From NCBI GenBank assembly GCA_035495815.1, contig DATJFH010000301.1, positions 1-39,822 on the forward strand: a DNA stretch of 39,822 bases, written 5' to 3'. Made by a program: the position numbers and the translations under genes. This document shows positions 16,544-24,807 of the stretch, piece by piece (position 1 is the first letter of the stretch; every line of letters begins with the position of its first letter). A model generated the notes under the pieces. The model was not told where the DNA came from. It saw nothing but the letters and a program-made list of their open reading frames with translations, and ran no database searches. The DNA comes from DATJFH01 sp035495815. GTDB lineage: Bacteria; Acidobacteriota; Terriglobia; Bryobacterales; Bryobacteraceae.

Positions 16544-17377
16544 ATGGCTTCTCGAAAGATTCTCTTCCTTGCGTGCGGCGGCTTGGTTTTGATAGCGGCT
16601 GGTTACGCTTTCCAGCGCCCCTTCCGCGAGTATCCTGGTGTCGAGTACGAACAGTTCGAATTGCCGCGCGACTATCAGGAAAAGACGGAGTGGGTTTTTG
16701 CCCGGCTGATGTATCCGTCCTTCGACGGTTTCGGAGGGTTTCGATCGAGATACAGCCGCGATTGGATGCGTGGGGCGTCCAGTTGGACGATCGATTACCC
16801 GCGCTCCGACCGGCACTTCATTACCGCTCTGCGGAGACTGACCCGCGTGCACGCGCGCTCGGTCGAGCAGCCCGTGAACCTCGACGACGGCGACGACATC
16901 TACCACTGGCCGTGGCTCTACGGCGTCGAAGTGGGACACTGGAACCTCACCGAAGCTCAGGCCAAAACTTTGCGGGAATACCTTCTGCGCGGCGGCTTTT
17001 TCATGTGCGACGATTTTCACGGTTCGGCGGAGTGGGCTGTCTTCATGGAATCGATGAAGCGTGTTTTCCCCGACCGCCCCGTGGTGGAGATCGAGAGCAC
17101 GGACCAGATTTTCCACACGCTCTTCGACCTCGACGACCGTTTCCAGGTACCCGGCGCACAGTACCTGTACCGGGGCAGAACCTACGAACAGGACGGCTAC
17201 GATCCGCACTGGCGCGGAGTCTATGACGACAAGGGACGTCTGATGGCGGCGATCTGCTTCAACATGGACCTGGGAGATTCCTGGGAGTGGGCGGACGAGC
17301 CGCAATATCCCGAGAAGTTCTCAGCTCTGGGAATCCGCATTGGAGTGAACTACGTAGTCTACGCCATGACGCACTAG
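16544..17377 (+). CDS. DUF4159 domain protein, membrane-anchored
   Basis: A 277-residue protein with one N-terminal hydrophobic segment (about 5-22, signal anchor or signal peptide) and a DUF4159 domain covering most of the rest. Family-typical blocks are DIYHWPWLYGVEVGHWNL near 118-135 and LREYLLRGGFFMCDDFHG after it. The family has a glutamine-amidotransferase-like fold, and its role is not established; members often occur with MoxR/von-Willebrand-type genes, which are not seen here. It follows the FAD oxidoreductase by 50 bases on the same strand. Confidence 0.88.
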   Translation: MASRKILFLACGGLVLIAAGYAFQRPFREYPGVEYEQFELPRDYQEKTEWVFARLMYPSFDGFGGFRSRYSRDWMRGASSWTIDYPRSDRHFITALRRLTRVHARSVEQPVNLDDGDDIYHWPWLYGVEVGHWNLTEAQAKTLREYLLRGGFFMCDDFHGSAEWAVFMESMKRVFPDRPVVEIESTDQIFHTLFDLDDRFQVPGAQYLYRGRTYEQDGYDPHWRGVYDDKGRLMAAICFNMDLGDSWEWADEPQYPEKFSALGIRIGVNYVVYAMTH

Positions 17378-17392
17378 GGCCAGCCTCCGCCG

Positions 17393-18346
17393 TCACACGG
17401 CATTCCGCGTCCGCCCGTCCAGAAAATCCCTGACGTTCTCGACCGCAAGATCGAGCAGCCGCTTCCGAGCTTCCCTGGTGGCCCACGCGATATGCGGCGT
17501 AACGATACAATTGCGCGCCGATAGAAGAGGATTCGACGCAACAGGAGGCTCCACCGAGAGCACATCCAACCCCGCCCCGGCAATCTCACCTTCATTCAAG
17601 GCGTCCGCCAGGTCCTGATCCACCACCAGCGGTCCCCTCGAAGTATTCAACAGCAGCGCGCTCTTCTTCATGCGCCGCAGCCGGTCGCGGTTGATCATTC
17701 CGAGATTATCCTCGAACAGCGGGCAATGCAGGCTCACCACATCCGATTCGGCGATCAAATCGTCCAGGGTCTTCCAGGCGAATCCCTCGAAAGAGGGCGG
17801 GTTCTGCTCGATCGCGTCGTGCGCCTGAATGCGCATCCCCATCGCCGAAGCGATGGCCGCCGTCTGCCGCCCGATCCGGCCGAAGCCGACAATCCCCATC
17901 GTCTTGCCCGACAGCTCGACCAGCGGCGTCTTCCAAAAGCTCCAATCCGGACTCCTCGACCACTCCCCGTTCCGGACCGCGTCCCCATGAAGTCCGACGT
18001 GGTGACACAGTTCGAGAAGAAGCGCCGTCGCGAACTGGGCCACCGAAGCCGTGCCGTACGTCGGGATGTTGGTCACCGTCACGCCGGCTTTTTTGGCTGC
18101 GGCCACGTCGACGATGTTGTAGCCGGTCGCCAGCACGCCGATGTATTTCAAATCGGGCAGCGCCGCGATGGAGTCGGCCGAAAGCGGTGTCTTGTTGGTC
18201 AGCGCGATGGCGGCGCCGGCCGTGCGGGCTACCACCTGATCCGCCGGCGTGCGGTCGTGAATCTCTACTGCTCCGAACCTCCTGAGATCTTCCCAGGAGA
18301 GGTCACCGGGGTTCAAGGCGTATCCGTCCAGTACGACAATCTTCAT
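17393..18346 (-). CDS. D-2-hydroxyacid dehydrogenase, glycerate/hydroxypyruvate type
   Basis: A 317-residue NAD(P)-dependent D-isomer-specific 2-hydroxyacid dehydrogenase, likely interconverting glycerate and hydroxypyruvate or reducing glyoxylate. The N-terminus MKIVVLDGYALNPGDLSW is typical of the glycerate dehydrogenase branch. The nucleotide loop GFGRIG is at 154-159, and the catalytic triad Arg237 (NTSRGPLV), Glu266 (SVEPP) and His285 (TPHIAW) is complete. It is divergent from the IlvD/Edd dehydratase across a 215-base gap. With that gene and the hydroxypyruvate-isomerase-like protein further on, it fits breakdown of sugar acids to C2/C3 acids; that link is inference. Confidence 0.92.
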   Translation of the reverse strand: MKIVVLDGYALNPGDLSWEDLRRFGAVEIHDRTPADQVVARTAGAAIALTNKTPLSADSIAALPDLKYIGVLATGYNIVDVAAAKKAGVTVTNIPTYGTASVAQFATALLLELCHHVGLHGDAVRNGEWSRSPDWSFWKTPLVELSGKTMGIVGFGRIGRQTAAIASAMGMRIQAHDAIEQNPPSFEGFAWKTLDDLIAESDVVSLHCPLFEDNLGMINRDRLRRMKKSALLLNTSRGPLVVDQDLADALNEGEIAGAGLDVLSVEPPVASNPLLSARNCIVTPHIAWATREARKRLLDLAVENVRDFLDGRTRNAV

Positions 18347-18561
18347 GTATTCACCGTTTTTGCGCCGGTCCGGCGCCGAGCGTTCCGACCAATTATACGC
18401 CGCGCCGGAATCGCCCTCCGGGCCGCGCGAAGGAAGAGGAAGGAAGCGGAGGCGCGTGCCTTTCGACCGTCACCGGGCCGTAGTGTCTCCCGGCCGAGTG
18501 CGCCGGCGCAGCCTCGAGCGCGCGACTGGACATCCCACGCGGTTCGCGCTGTAATCTCTGC
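18347..18561. other. Divergent intergenic region, longest in the window
   Basis: This region separates the D-2-hydroxyacid dehydrogenase (minus) from the IlvD/Edd dehydratase (plus). On the minus strand it holds a perfect TATAAT (18397-18392) without a good -35. Between this and the gene lies a perfect inverted repeat GCGCCG-GTC-CGGCGC (18362-18376), which could be an operator or a leader hairpin. I saw no clear plus-strand promoter, no open frame with coding character, and no RNA gene. Confidence 0.4.
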
Positions 18562-20259
18562 ATGTCCACAAAAAACGGCAGAAAGCTGCGCAGCCAGGAG
18601 TGGTGGGGCCAGCCTAATTACGAGAGCTTCACCAGGCGCGCCTGGATGCGGTCGGAGGGATTCTCGTCGGACTTCTTCCAGAACAAGCCGGTCGTCGGGA
18701 TCTGCAACTCGTGGAGCGAGCTCAACAACTGTAACGCGCATCTGCGGACCGTGGCCGAAGCGGTGAAGCGCGGAGTCCTGGCGGCGGGCGGGTTCCCGCT
18801 GGAGTTTCCGACCATCTCGCTCGGCGAGGTGTACATGAAGCCCACCACCATGCTTTACCGGAACTTGATGGCCATGGACGTGGAAGAGTGCATCCGGGCG
18901 TATCCTATGGACGCTGTCGTGCTGTTGTGCGGCTGTGACAAGACTACGCCCGCGCAACTGATGGGCGCGGCCAGCGCCGATATCCCGGCCATCGTGGTGC
19001 CGGGCGGCCCCATGTTGAGCGGCCAGTGGCGCGACCGCAAGCTCGGCTCCGGAACCGACGGACGCAAACTGTTCGACCTGTTCCGCACGGGCCGCGTGAG
19101 CGAGGAGGAATGGTGCGAAATCGAAGGCGGCATTTCGCGCAGCGCCGGCCACTGCACGGTGATGGGCACAGCCTCCACGATGACCAGCCTGGCCGAGGCC
19201 CTGGGCATGACGTTGACCGGATCGGCGAATATCCCCGCGCCTGATTCGCGCCGCCTGACGATCGCCGAGATGAGTGGACGCCGGGCGGTGGAACTGGCGC
19301 TCGAAGACCTGCGCCCTTCCCAGATCATGACCCGCCAGGCGCTCGAGAACGCCATTACCGTGGATATGGCGATCGGCGGATCCACCAACGCGGTCGTGCA
19401 CCTGCTCGCGATCGCCGGGCGGCTCGGCATCAACCTGACCCTCGACGAATTCGACTCCATTTCGCGGCGGACACCCTACATCGCGAACGTCAAGCCGTCG
19501 GGCGAATACCTGATGGAAGATTTTTTCTACGCCGGTGGTCTGCCGGTGGTGATGAAGGAGATCCTCAACCTGCTGCACGGCGACGCCTTGACAGTGACAG
19601 GCAAAACCATCCGTGAGAATGTGCAGGGCGCCGTCTGCCATGCGCGCAACGTGATTCGCGCCGCGTCCGAGCCGCTGCACGCGGAAGGCGGCACGGTGAT
19701 CCTCTACGGAAACCTGGCTCCGGACGGAGCAGTGATCAAGCAGACCGCTGCTTCTCCCCATTTGCTTCAGCATCGCGGGCCGGCTTATGTTTTCGAGAAT
19801 TACGAGCAGATGCGCGCCCAGATCGACAGCATGGATCTGCCGGTGACGAAAGACACCGTGCTGGTGATGAAGAACTGCGGTCCGAAAGGCGCCCCCGGAT
19901 TTCCGGAGTGGGGACACATACCCATGCCGAAGACGCTGCTCGAACAGGGAGTGGCCGACATGGTCCGGATCAGCGACGCGCGCATGAGCGGCACCAGTTT
20001 CGGAACGGTCGTGCTGCACGCGGCGCCGGAATCGGCTTTGGGCGGACCGCTGGCGGTGGTAAAGACCGGCGACGAAATCCGGCTCGACGTCGCCGGGCGC
20101 CAGGTGGAGCTCTGCGTTCCGTCGCAGGAGATTCAACGCCGTCTGCAAACCTTCACGCCTGCCGCGCCGAAGTATGACCGCGGTTACGGACGCATGTTCC
20201 TCGAGCACGTCACCCAGGCGAATCTCGGCTGCGATTTCGATTTCCTGCGAAAAGTCTGA
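18562..20259 (+). CDS. IlvD/Edd family dehydratase, probably sugar-acid specific
   Basis: A 565-residue iron-sulfur dehydratase. The family includes dihydroxy-acid dehydratase (branched-chain amino acids), 6-phosphogluconate dehydratase and aldonate dehydratases. The likely cluster ligands are Cys57 (NNCNAH), Cys125 (LCGCDKTTP) and Cys198 (SAGHCTVMGTAST). The metal and catalytic region GGSTNAVVHLLAIAGR and the C-terminal RISDARMSGT are intact. The opening RKLRSQEWWG and the overall pattern recall L-arabinonate/pentonate dehydratases more than biosynthetic IlvD, so I favour dehydration of a sugar acid to a 2-keto-3-deoxy acid. Against this, no isoleucine/valine or pentose pathway genes are adjacent to decide it. 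No clear ribosome binding site precedes the ATG. Confidence 0.9.
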   Translation: MSTKNGRKLRSQEWWGQPNYESFTRRAWMRSEGFSSDFFQNKPVVGICNSWSELNNCNAHLRTVAEAVKRGVLAAGGFPLEFPTISLGEVYMKPTTMLYRNLMAMDVEECIRAYPMDAVVLLCGCDKTTPAQLMGAASADIPAIVVPGGPMLSGQWRDRKLGSGTDGRKLFDLFRTGRVSEEEWCEIEGGISRSAGHCTVMGTASTMTSLAEALGMTLTGSANIPAPDSRRLTIAEMSGRRAVELALEDLRPSQIMTRQALENAITVDMAIGGSTNAVVHLLAIAGRLGINLTLDEFDSISRRTPYIANVKPSGEYLMEDFFYAGGLPVVMKEILNLLHGDALTVTGKTIRENVQGAVCHARNVIRAASEPLHAEGGTVILYGNLAPDGAVIKQTAASPHLLQHRGPAYVFENYEQMRAQIDSMDLPVTKDTVLVMKNCGPKGAPGFPEWGHIPMPKTLLEQGVADMVRISDARMSGTSFGTVVLHAAPESALGGPLAVVKTGDEIRLDVAGRQVELCVPSQEIQRRLQTFTPAAPKYDRGYGRMFLEHVTQANLGCDFDFLRKV

Positions 20260-20332
20260 GCGCCGCCGGCCGCCTGTTCAACCGCACGGCTCGCGGGCGC
20301 CGGGACGGCTCGGCAGGGGACTGCAGAATGCT

Positions 20333-21217
20333 TTATAGAACTATGCTGGGATGATACAGATTCGGCAGCTTGATCTCGCCGATCGCGACCAGCTCCCCCG
20401 TTCGCGACAGCGCCTTCATGTAGGGCGCGCCTTTCTGCACCCGGAACGGCGACACCTGGAAATCTCGCCCCTGTCGAATCTGGCCCTCAGTAATCTCGTC
20501 CACGTACTCGGACGGAAATTCGGGCAGCAGCTGAGCGGCGGGAATCAGCGCTTCGGCCAGCCGCCCTTCCGCCGACAGCGCCTGTAATTGCTCCAGCGTG
20601 CGCGCCTGCTCCAGCGTAAAATCGCCGGATTCGGTTCGGCGCAGTTCGTACAGGTGCGCTCCGCAGCCCACCTCGCGGCCAAGATCGTGCGCAATCGCCC
20701 GGAGGTAGGTACCCGCCGAGCAGAATGCCCGCACGCGAACATCGGGTCCGTCAATTCCCAGCGCGGCCAGCTCGTAAACCTGCACTTCGACCGGGGCCAG
20801 CTCGACGGCAATATTTTTGCGAGCCAGCTCGTATGCCGGCCTGCCGGCCACCTTTTTCGCCGACACCGGCGGCGGAGTCTGCATGAATTTGCCGCGGAAT
20901 CGCTGCAGGTAAGGCTCGAGCATGGCTGAGTCGAGCGCCGGGGGCGCAACCTCCGGCGAGGTCGGCGCGCCGGCCCGGTCGTAGGTATCGGTCGAAAACC
21001 CGAAGCGGATGACCCCCTCGTACATCTTGTCCCGCCGCGTATAGAACTGCGCCAACCGGGTCGCGCGTCCTACCACGAGCGGCAGCACGCCCGTCGCCAG
21101 AGGATCCAGGGTGCCCAGGTGTCCGACCTTTTTCGTGCCGGCCAGCCGGCGCATCCGGTTGACTACGTCGTGCGAGGTCCAACCTTCCGGTTTATCGACA
21201 ACGATGATTCCGTTCAC
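20333..21217 (-). CDS. truB: tRNA pseudouridine-55 synthase
   Basis: A 294-residue TruB that makes pseudouridine 55 in the T loop of tRNA. The start is GTG at 21217-21215 (NGIIVVDKPEGWTSHDVV follows it); it shares one base with the TAG stop of the upstream methyltransferase, so it is coupled. An in-frame extension upstream is non-coding in character. The catalytic Asp38 lies in GHLGTLDPLATGVLP; the motif around KMYEGVIRFGFSTDTYDRAG and a C-terminal PUA-like part are present. Finding truB at the end of a glycosyltransferase/methyltransferase chain, and not with rbfA/infB, is unusual. Confidence 0.96.
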   Translation of the reverse strand: MNGIIVVDKPEGWTSHDVVNRMRRLAGTKKVGHLGTLDPLATGVLPLVVGRATRLAQFYTRRDKMYEGVIRFGFSTDTYDRAGAPTSPEVAPPALDSAMLEPYLQRFRGKFMQTPPPVSAKKVAGRPAYELARKNIAVELAPVEVQVYELAALGIDGPDVRVRAFCSAGTYLRAIAHDLGREVGCGAHLYELRRTESGDFTLEQARTLEQLQALSAEGRLAEALIPAAQLLPEFPSEYVDEITEGQIRQGRDFQVSPFRVQKGAPYMKALSRTGELVAIGEIKLPNLYHPSIVL

Positions 21218-21915
21218 TATTTCTTTTCCGCGGTGCAGATGTACCCTAGCGTGAAGTTCCGCTCCCGATCCAGAAAGTCGAGGAAGGGTAACGCCAGCGC
21301 GGGTGGGGCGAGCAGGAGAGCCGCCGGCAGGAACAGCAGCCAGCGTGCGCCCCCTGTAAAGAATTGTAACCCGTTCAGCATTCGCCTGGCGAGCAGGCGA
21401 AAATATCCGCCGACCGGATGAATCTCGATCCGGCCGAATCCAGCCTGCTCGAGCAGATAAGCGACACCGTGCCGCGTGTAGCGGAAAAAATCGTGCGGCG
21501 CCTGATGGACCTCCCACTCGTGCGGAACCACCAGCAGCAGCCGCCCTCCCGGCGCCAGCGACCGGGCCAGTTCGCGCAGCACCTGTTGCGGCTCGCGCAC
21601 GTGCTCCAGCGTAACGATGTTGATACAGGCGTCAAATACGCCGCTGCGGAAGGGAAGCGCCTGCAGGTCGGCGATGGCGTCGAGGCCGCGATAGTTCCAG
21701 GCCTTGTCGCCTACCGCAAGGTCCACGCCACAGTACCGGGCGCCTGGAAAATATCGCGCATGCCGCCCCTCGCCGGCGCCGGCGTCGAGTAACCGGTCTC
21801 CGGCACGGACGGCGCCGGAGAAGAGCGTCAGCGCGTCGTCGATAGCGGACTCGAAATGGAGTATATGGCGCCGGAGAAATGGCGGCAGGCGTCCGGCCGC
21901 GGCGGTGTAACTCAT
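21217..21915 (-). CDS. Class I SAM-dependent methyltransferase with C-terminal hydrophobic segment
   Basis: A 232-residue methyltransferase. Motif I is LLDAGAGEGRHARYF (42-56), the acidic end of strand 2 is in CGVDLAVG, and motif IV/post-I reads FDACINIVTLEHV, the Methyltransf_11 pattern. A long hydrophobic Leu/Ala/Pro stretch at about 187-212 could be a membrane association element. It overlaps the upstream methyltransferase by 4 bases (ATGA) and truB by one base. The substrate is unknown; a lipid or glycan precursor is plausible from context. Confidence 0.9.
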   Translation of the reverse strand: MSYTAAAGRLPPFLRRHILHFESAIDDALTLFSGAVRAGDRLLDAGAGEGRHARYFPGARYCGVDLAVGDKAWNYRGLDAIADLQALPFRSGVFDACINIVTLEHVREPQQVLRELARSLAPGGRLLLVVPHEWEVHQAPHDFFRYTRHGVAYLLEQAGFGRIEIHPVGGYFRLLARRMLNGLQFFTGGARWLLFLPAALLLAPPALALPFLDFLDRERNFTLGYICTAEKK

Positions 21916-22862
21916 GCCTTCTTGCGCGCTTCGATCATGATCGTCGACCCGGCCCGGCAGGCCGCTTCAAGCAAAGTGAACGGCGCCGCGGCCGCTACCA
22001 GAGCCAGATACAGCAGGTCCTTCGCCAGCCGCGCCCGCGGCGCCTCCGACGGCTGGCGGATCCGCCGGGCCATCGGGTCGAGCGCGGGCGCGAGGCTGGT
22101 CGCCAGACCCGCCGGATTGTCCCGCAGCGAGAAATACTTTCGGCGCACTGTTTCGAAGCCGCAGGAATCCAGCATGCGGTCAAGGTCAGCCGGACGAAAA
22201 TCATAGAGATGGCGTGGAACGTCCACTCCGTTCCAGGAGGCGCCCAGAATCAGGAACTGCCAGCAGGCCGCGTTGGGAACCTGGATGATCAGCCGTCCTT
22301 TCGGCTGCAACAGGTCGTGTGCAGCCCGAAGATAGGAGCTTGGTTCGTATAGATGCTCCAGTACGTGAAACATGGTGATCGCGGCGCAGCTTTCGGAGCG
22401 AAACGGAGCGCGATCCAGGCTGGCGCAGGTAGCCGCCGCGTGGTTCCGAGACCACGCGAGTCTGGCAGCCTGCAGGGAGAAATCGAGGCCCATTACGCGA
22501 AAGCCGCGGTCCTGCAGCAGCCGGAGAAAGAGCCCGCCACCGCAGCCCACGTCAAGAACCGGCCCGCTTTCGCCCGACTCTTTGAGCGCCCGTTCGACGA
22601 AGCGCACATGGTCGCGCAGCACGATCCGCCGGTAGGCCTCCTCCAGCCGGCTGGCGGCGGACTCCTCCGGCGAAAACCAGTAATTCTTCGGATAATAATT
22701 CTCCAGCTCGGCAGGCGCCGGCTGGGGCCTGAGCTGCATCAGCCGGCAGCGGGTGCATTCCACCACGCGGAAGCTTTTGCTGGTGGTGTTGTAGAGGCGG
22801 TCGGAGGCTGTGAAAAGGAGCTCGAACTCTCCACCTTCGCAGGCCGGACAATGGTTAAGCAT
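21912..22862 (-). CDS. SAM-dependent methyltransferase with N-terminal zinc ribbon
   Basis: A 316-residue class I methyltransferase. The N-terminus has two Cys pairs (Cys5, Cys8, Cys36, Cys39) that should bind zinc, as in sugar-nucleotide C- and O-methyltransferases and related proteins. SAM motif I (LDVGCGGGLFLRLL) is at about 103-116, and a VLEHLYEPSSYLRAAHDLL stretch follows. The C-terminal part has a hydrophobic segment near residues 285-305. The gene overlaps the GT2 gene by 8 bases upstream and the second methyltransferase by 4 bases downstream, so the three gene products are likely used together, perhaps on a surface glycan. Confidence 0.9.
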   Translation of the reverse strand: MLNHCPACEGGEFELLFTASDRLYNTTSKSFRVVECTRCRLMQLRPQPAPAELENYYPKNYWFSPEESAASRLEEAYRRIVLRDHVRFVERALKESGESGPVLDVGCGGGLFLRLLQDRGFRVMGLDFSLQAARLAWSRNHAAATCASLDRAPFRSESCAAITMFHVLEHLYEPSSYLRAAHDLLQPKGRLIIQVPNAACWQFLILGASWNGVDVPRHLYDFRPADLDRMLDSCGFETVRRKYFSLRDNPAGLATSLAPALDPMARRIRQPSEAPRARLAKDLLYLALVAAAAPFTLLEAACRAGSTIMIEARKKA

Positions 22863-23889
22863 TCTTCCCGTCCGCCGTGGATTGGGCGCTCAACTCGCGC
22901 AGCGTGATGGTGTTCCCCAGGATCAATTCCCGGACCTGGCGCGGAGAAAGCTTGCGGATGCGCTCGATCTCGCGCCGTTTACGCAGCATGCGCGGCAGCA
23001 GGCGCAAGGCTTGGATGTCGCCGCGAACCAGCGCCGACGCAATCGTCAGCTTCCCGGCAATGCCCGGATAAAGCGCAGTCTCGCCCCGCCCCCGTGCGGC
23101 TCCCCACATCCCCGAAAAAATCCGCGCCATGTAGAACAGTGGGTTCAACCACAGCAGGCTCCATGGAAACAGCTTGGCCGCCAGCAGTACGCGGTTGCGC
23201 TCGATTAACTCGAGCCGACGTCCGGAATTCAGCCCGAGCGTCGAACCGCGATGGTGACGTACGACCGCCCGCGGCGTATACACGCAGCTCCAGCCGGCAA
23301 TCCGCGCCCGCAAGCCCAGCTCCGCATCGTCGGCGTAAGCGAACAGGTCTTCGTCGAATCCGCCTATCGCCGACAGCATTTCCTTTCGATACAGGGCAGC
23401 GCAGCCGTCGGGCCACAGCGTATCCCCGGAATTGTCGTATTGGCCCCGGTCCAACTCGCCACTCCCACGGCCCCGATTCTGCCCATCCGGAAAGATCAGG
23501 TGCCCTGCTTTGTCGATACGGCCCGGATCCTCATGGACCAGAATCTTGGACGCCGCCATTCCGCAGTCCGGCCGTCCGTCCAGGGCCTTTATCATCGCGT
23601 CCAACCACCCCGGCTCCGCTTCGGCGTCATTATTCAGCAGGGCCACGAACTCGGCATCCGAGGCTCGAATGCCCTGGTTGTTCGCAGCGCAGAATCCACG
23701 ATTTACGTGGTTCCGGATCACGCGAGTTCGAGGATAATCCCGCTCTACCATTTCGGCGGATCCGTCGGTCGAGCCGTTATCCACGACGATCACTTCGAAG
23801 GCCGCGGCGGTCTGAGACTCGAGGGATTTCAGGCAGGCGCGCAGCAGTTCACGCCGGTTCCAGTTTACGACGACGACGGAGACCCTCAA
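22855..23889 (-). CDS. Family 2 glycosyltransferase
   Basis: A 344-residue GT-A-fold inverting glycosyltransferase, first gene of the truB chain. Blocks in order are RVSVVVVNWNRRELL at the N-terminus, VIVVDNGSTDGS near 33-44 (nucleotide-sugar binding), the metal-binding NND in VALLNNDAE, and FDEDLFAYADDAELGLR with the acidic catalytic region. A hydrophobic C-terminal region (WSLLWLNPLFYMARIF) suggests membrane contact, as in rhamnosyl- and similar transferases. The start is TTG at 23889; a stop codon lies just upstream in frame and no ATG or GTG is available before the first conserved strand. Donor and acceptor are unknown. Confidence 0.9.
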   Translation of the reverse strand: MRVSVVVVNWNRRELLRACLKSLESQTAAAFEVIVVDNGSTDGSAEMVERDYPRTRVIRNHVNRGFCAANNQGIRASDAEFVALLNNDAEAEPGWLDAMIKALDGRPDCGMAASKILVHEDPGRIDKAGHLIFPDGQNRGRGSGELDRGQYDNSGDTLWPDGCAALYRKEMLSAIGGFDEDLFAYADDAELGLRARIAGWSCVYTPRAVVRHHRGSTLGLNSGRRLELIERNRVLLAAKLFPWSLLWLNPLFYMARIFSGMWGAARGRGETALYPGIAGKLTIASALVRGDIQALRLLPRMLRKRREIERIRKLSPRQVRELILGNTITLRELSAQSTADGKNA

Positions 23890-23943
23890 TCTTGTTGCAT
23901 CCGCTCATGTTATTATACAGATAGCGCTAGGCAGTGCGCGGTC

Positions 23944-24807
23944 ATGACCTCCATCGGCGAACGGTTACGCCGTCAACGGCTCCAAAATCGGCAAAGTCTC
24001 GAGAAGATAGCGACCGAGACAAAAATCGGTGTCCGGCTCCTCGAAGCCATCGAGGCCGAACAGTTCGAGAAACTTCCCGGCGGCGTGTTTCGCCGCAGTT
24101 TCGTCCTTCAGTACGCCCGGGCGCTCGGTGTGGACGCGGACGAAATCAATGCGGAACTGAAGCAGCTCAATCAGTTTGACGAGCCTCCTGTGAATCTGGC
24201 CCCACAGATGACGCAGGAGCGCGAGCAGCGGCTCCCGATCGGGTTCCCGATCCGGGCAAGCATGAGCGGAATCGGCGGCTCCACTCTGGGATCGCTGATC
24301 GCAGCGGTGGGTGTCATGCTGGCCTGCGCTTTGATTTATTCCTGGTGGCAGACACGCCATGAACCGCCCGCTTCGGCGAAGGTGGCGCCGGTCGCAAGCG
24401 AAACGCGAAAGCCCGCTGATCCGAAATCGGTTGATCACAGGGCCGCCGCCGACCATCCCACCTCGCCTGCACCTGATTCGGATTCGGCTAAGGCGTCGGC
24501 TTCGCCAACCTCCTCCGATGGGGCGGCGCTTCGCGTCGGCTTGAGCGCCGACGAGAAGACCTGGATCTCCATCTCCTCGGATGGAAAGAATGTTTTCGCC
24601 AACGCCCTTCAGGCGCACGAAACGAAGACCGTGGAAGCCACGGAGAAGGTGCGGCTGCTGATTGGCAACGCCGGCGGTGTTGAAATCAGCCTCAACGGAA
24701 AGCCTATCGGACCGGTGGGACCGCGCGGTCAGATCCGGGTGGTGGAACTGACTCCGGCGGGTTTTCAGATCGTGCCGCGGAAATCTTCCACGCTCGAACC
24801 GCTCTGA
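23944..24807 (+). CDS. RodZ-like HTH membrane protein
   Basis: A 287-residue protein with RodZ architecture: an N-terminal Xre-type helix-turn-helix (about 2-70, including SLEKIATETKI and FRRSFVLQYARALGVD), a linker, one membrane segment (about 115-135), a Pro/Ala/Ser-rich periplasmic stretch, and a C-terminal DUF4115 beta domain (about 195-278). RodZ tethers MreB to the membrane in rod-shape maintenance; the HTH contacts MreB and need not bind DNA. I place the start at ATG 23944, where the HTH begins, although the frame is open further upstream inside the opposing glycosyltransferase gene. The 3' end overlaps pgsA, on the other strand, by 43 bases. Confidence 0.9.
   Translation: MTSIGERLRRQRLQNRQSLEKIATETKIGVRLLEAIEAEQFEKLPGGVFRRSFVLQYARALGVDADEINAELKQLNQFDEPPVNLAPQMTQEREQRLPIGFPIRASMSGIGGSTLGSLIAAVGVMLACALIYSWWQTRHEPPASAKVAPVASETRKPADPKSVDHRAAADHPTSPAPDSDSAKASASPTSSDGAALRVGLSADEKTWISISSDGKNVFANALQAHETKTVEATEKVRLLIGNAGGVEISLNGKPIGPVGPRGQIRVVELTPAGFQIVPRKSSTLEPL

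Noticed and set aside
18343..20208. A 621-codon open frame on the minus strand, antisense to the IlvD/Edd dehydratase
   Set aside because: It is a codon-bias shadow of a clearly conserved gene; its translation is rich in His, Arg and Gly with no family pattern.
23251..23943. An upstream in-frame extension of the RodZ-like gene
   Set aside because: It lies antisense to the glycosyltransferase and carries no domain. The HTH begins directly at ATG 23944.
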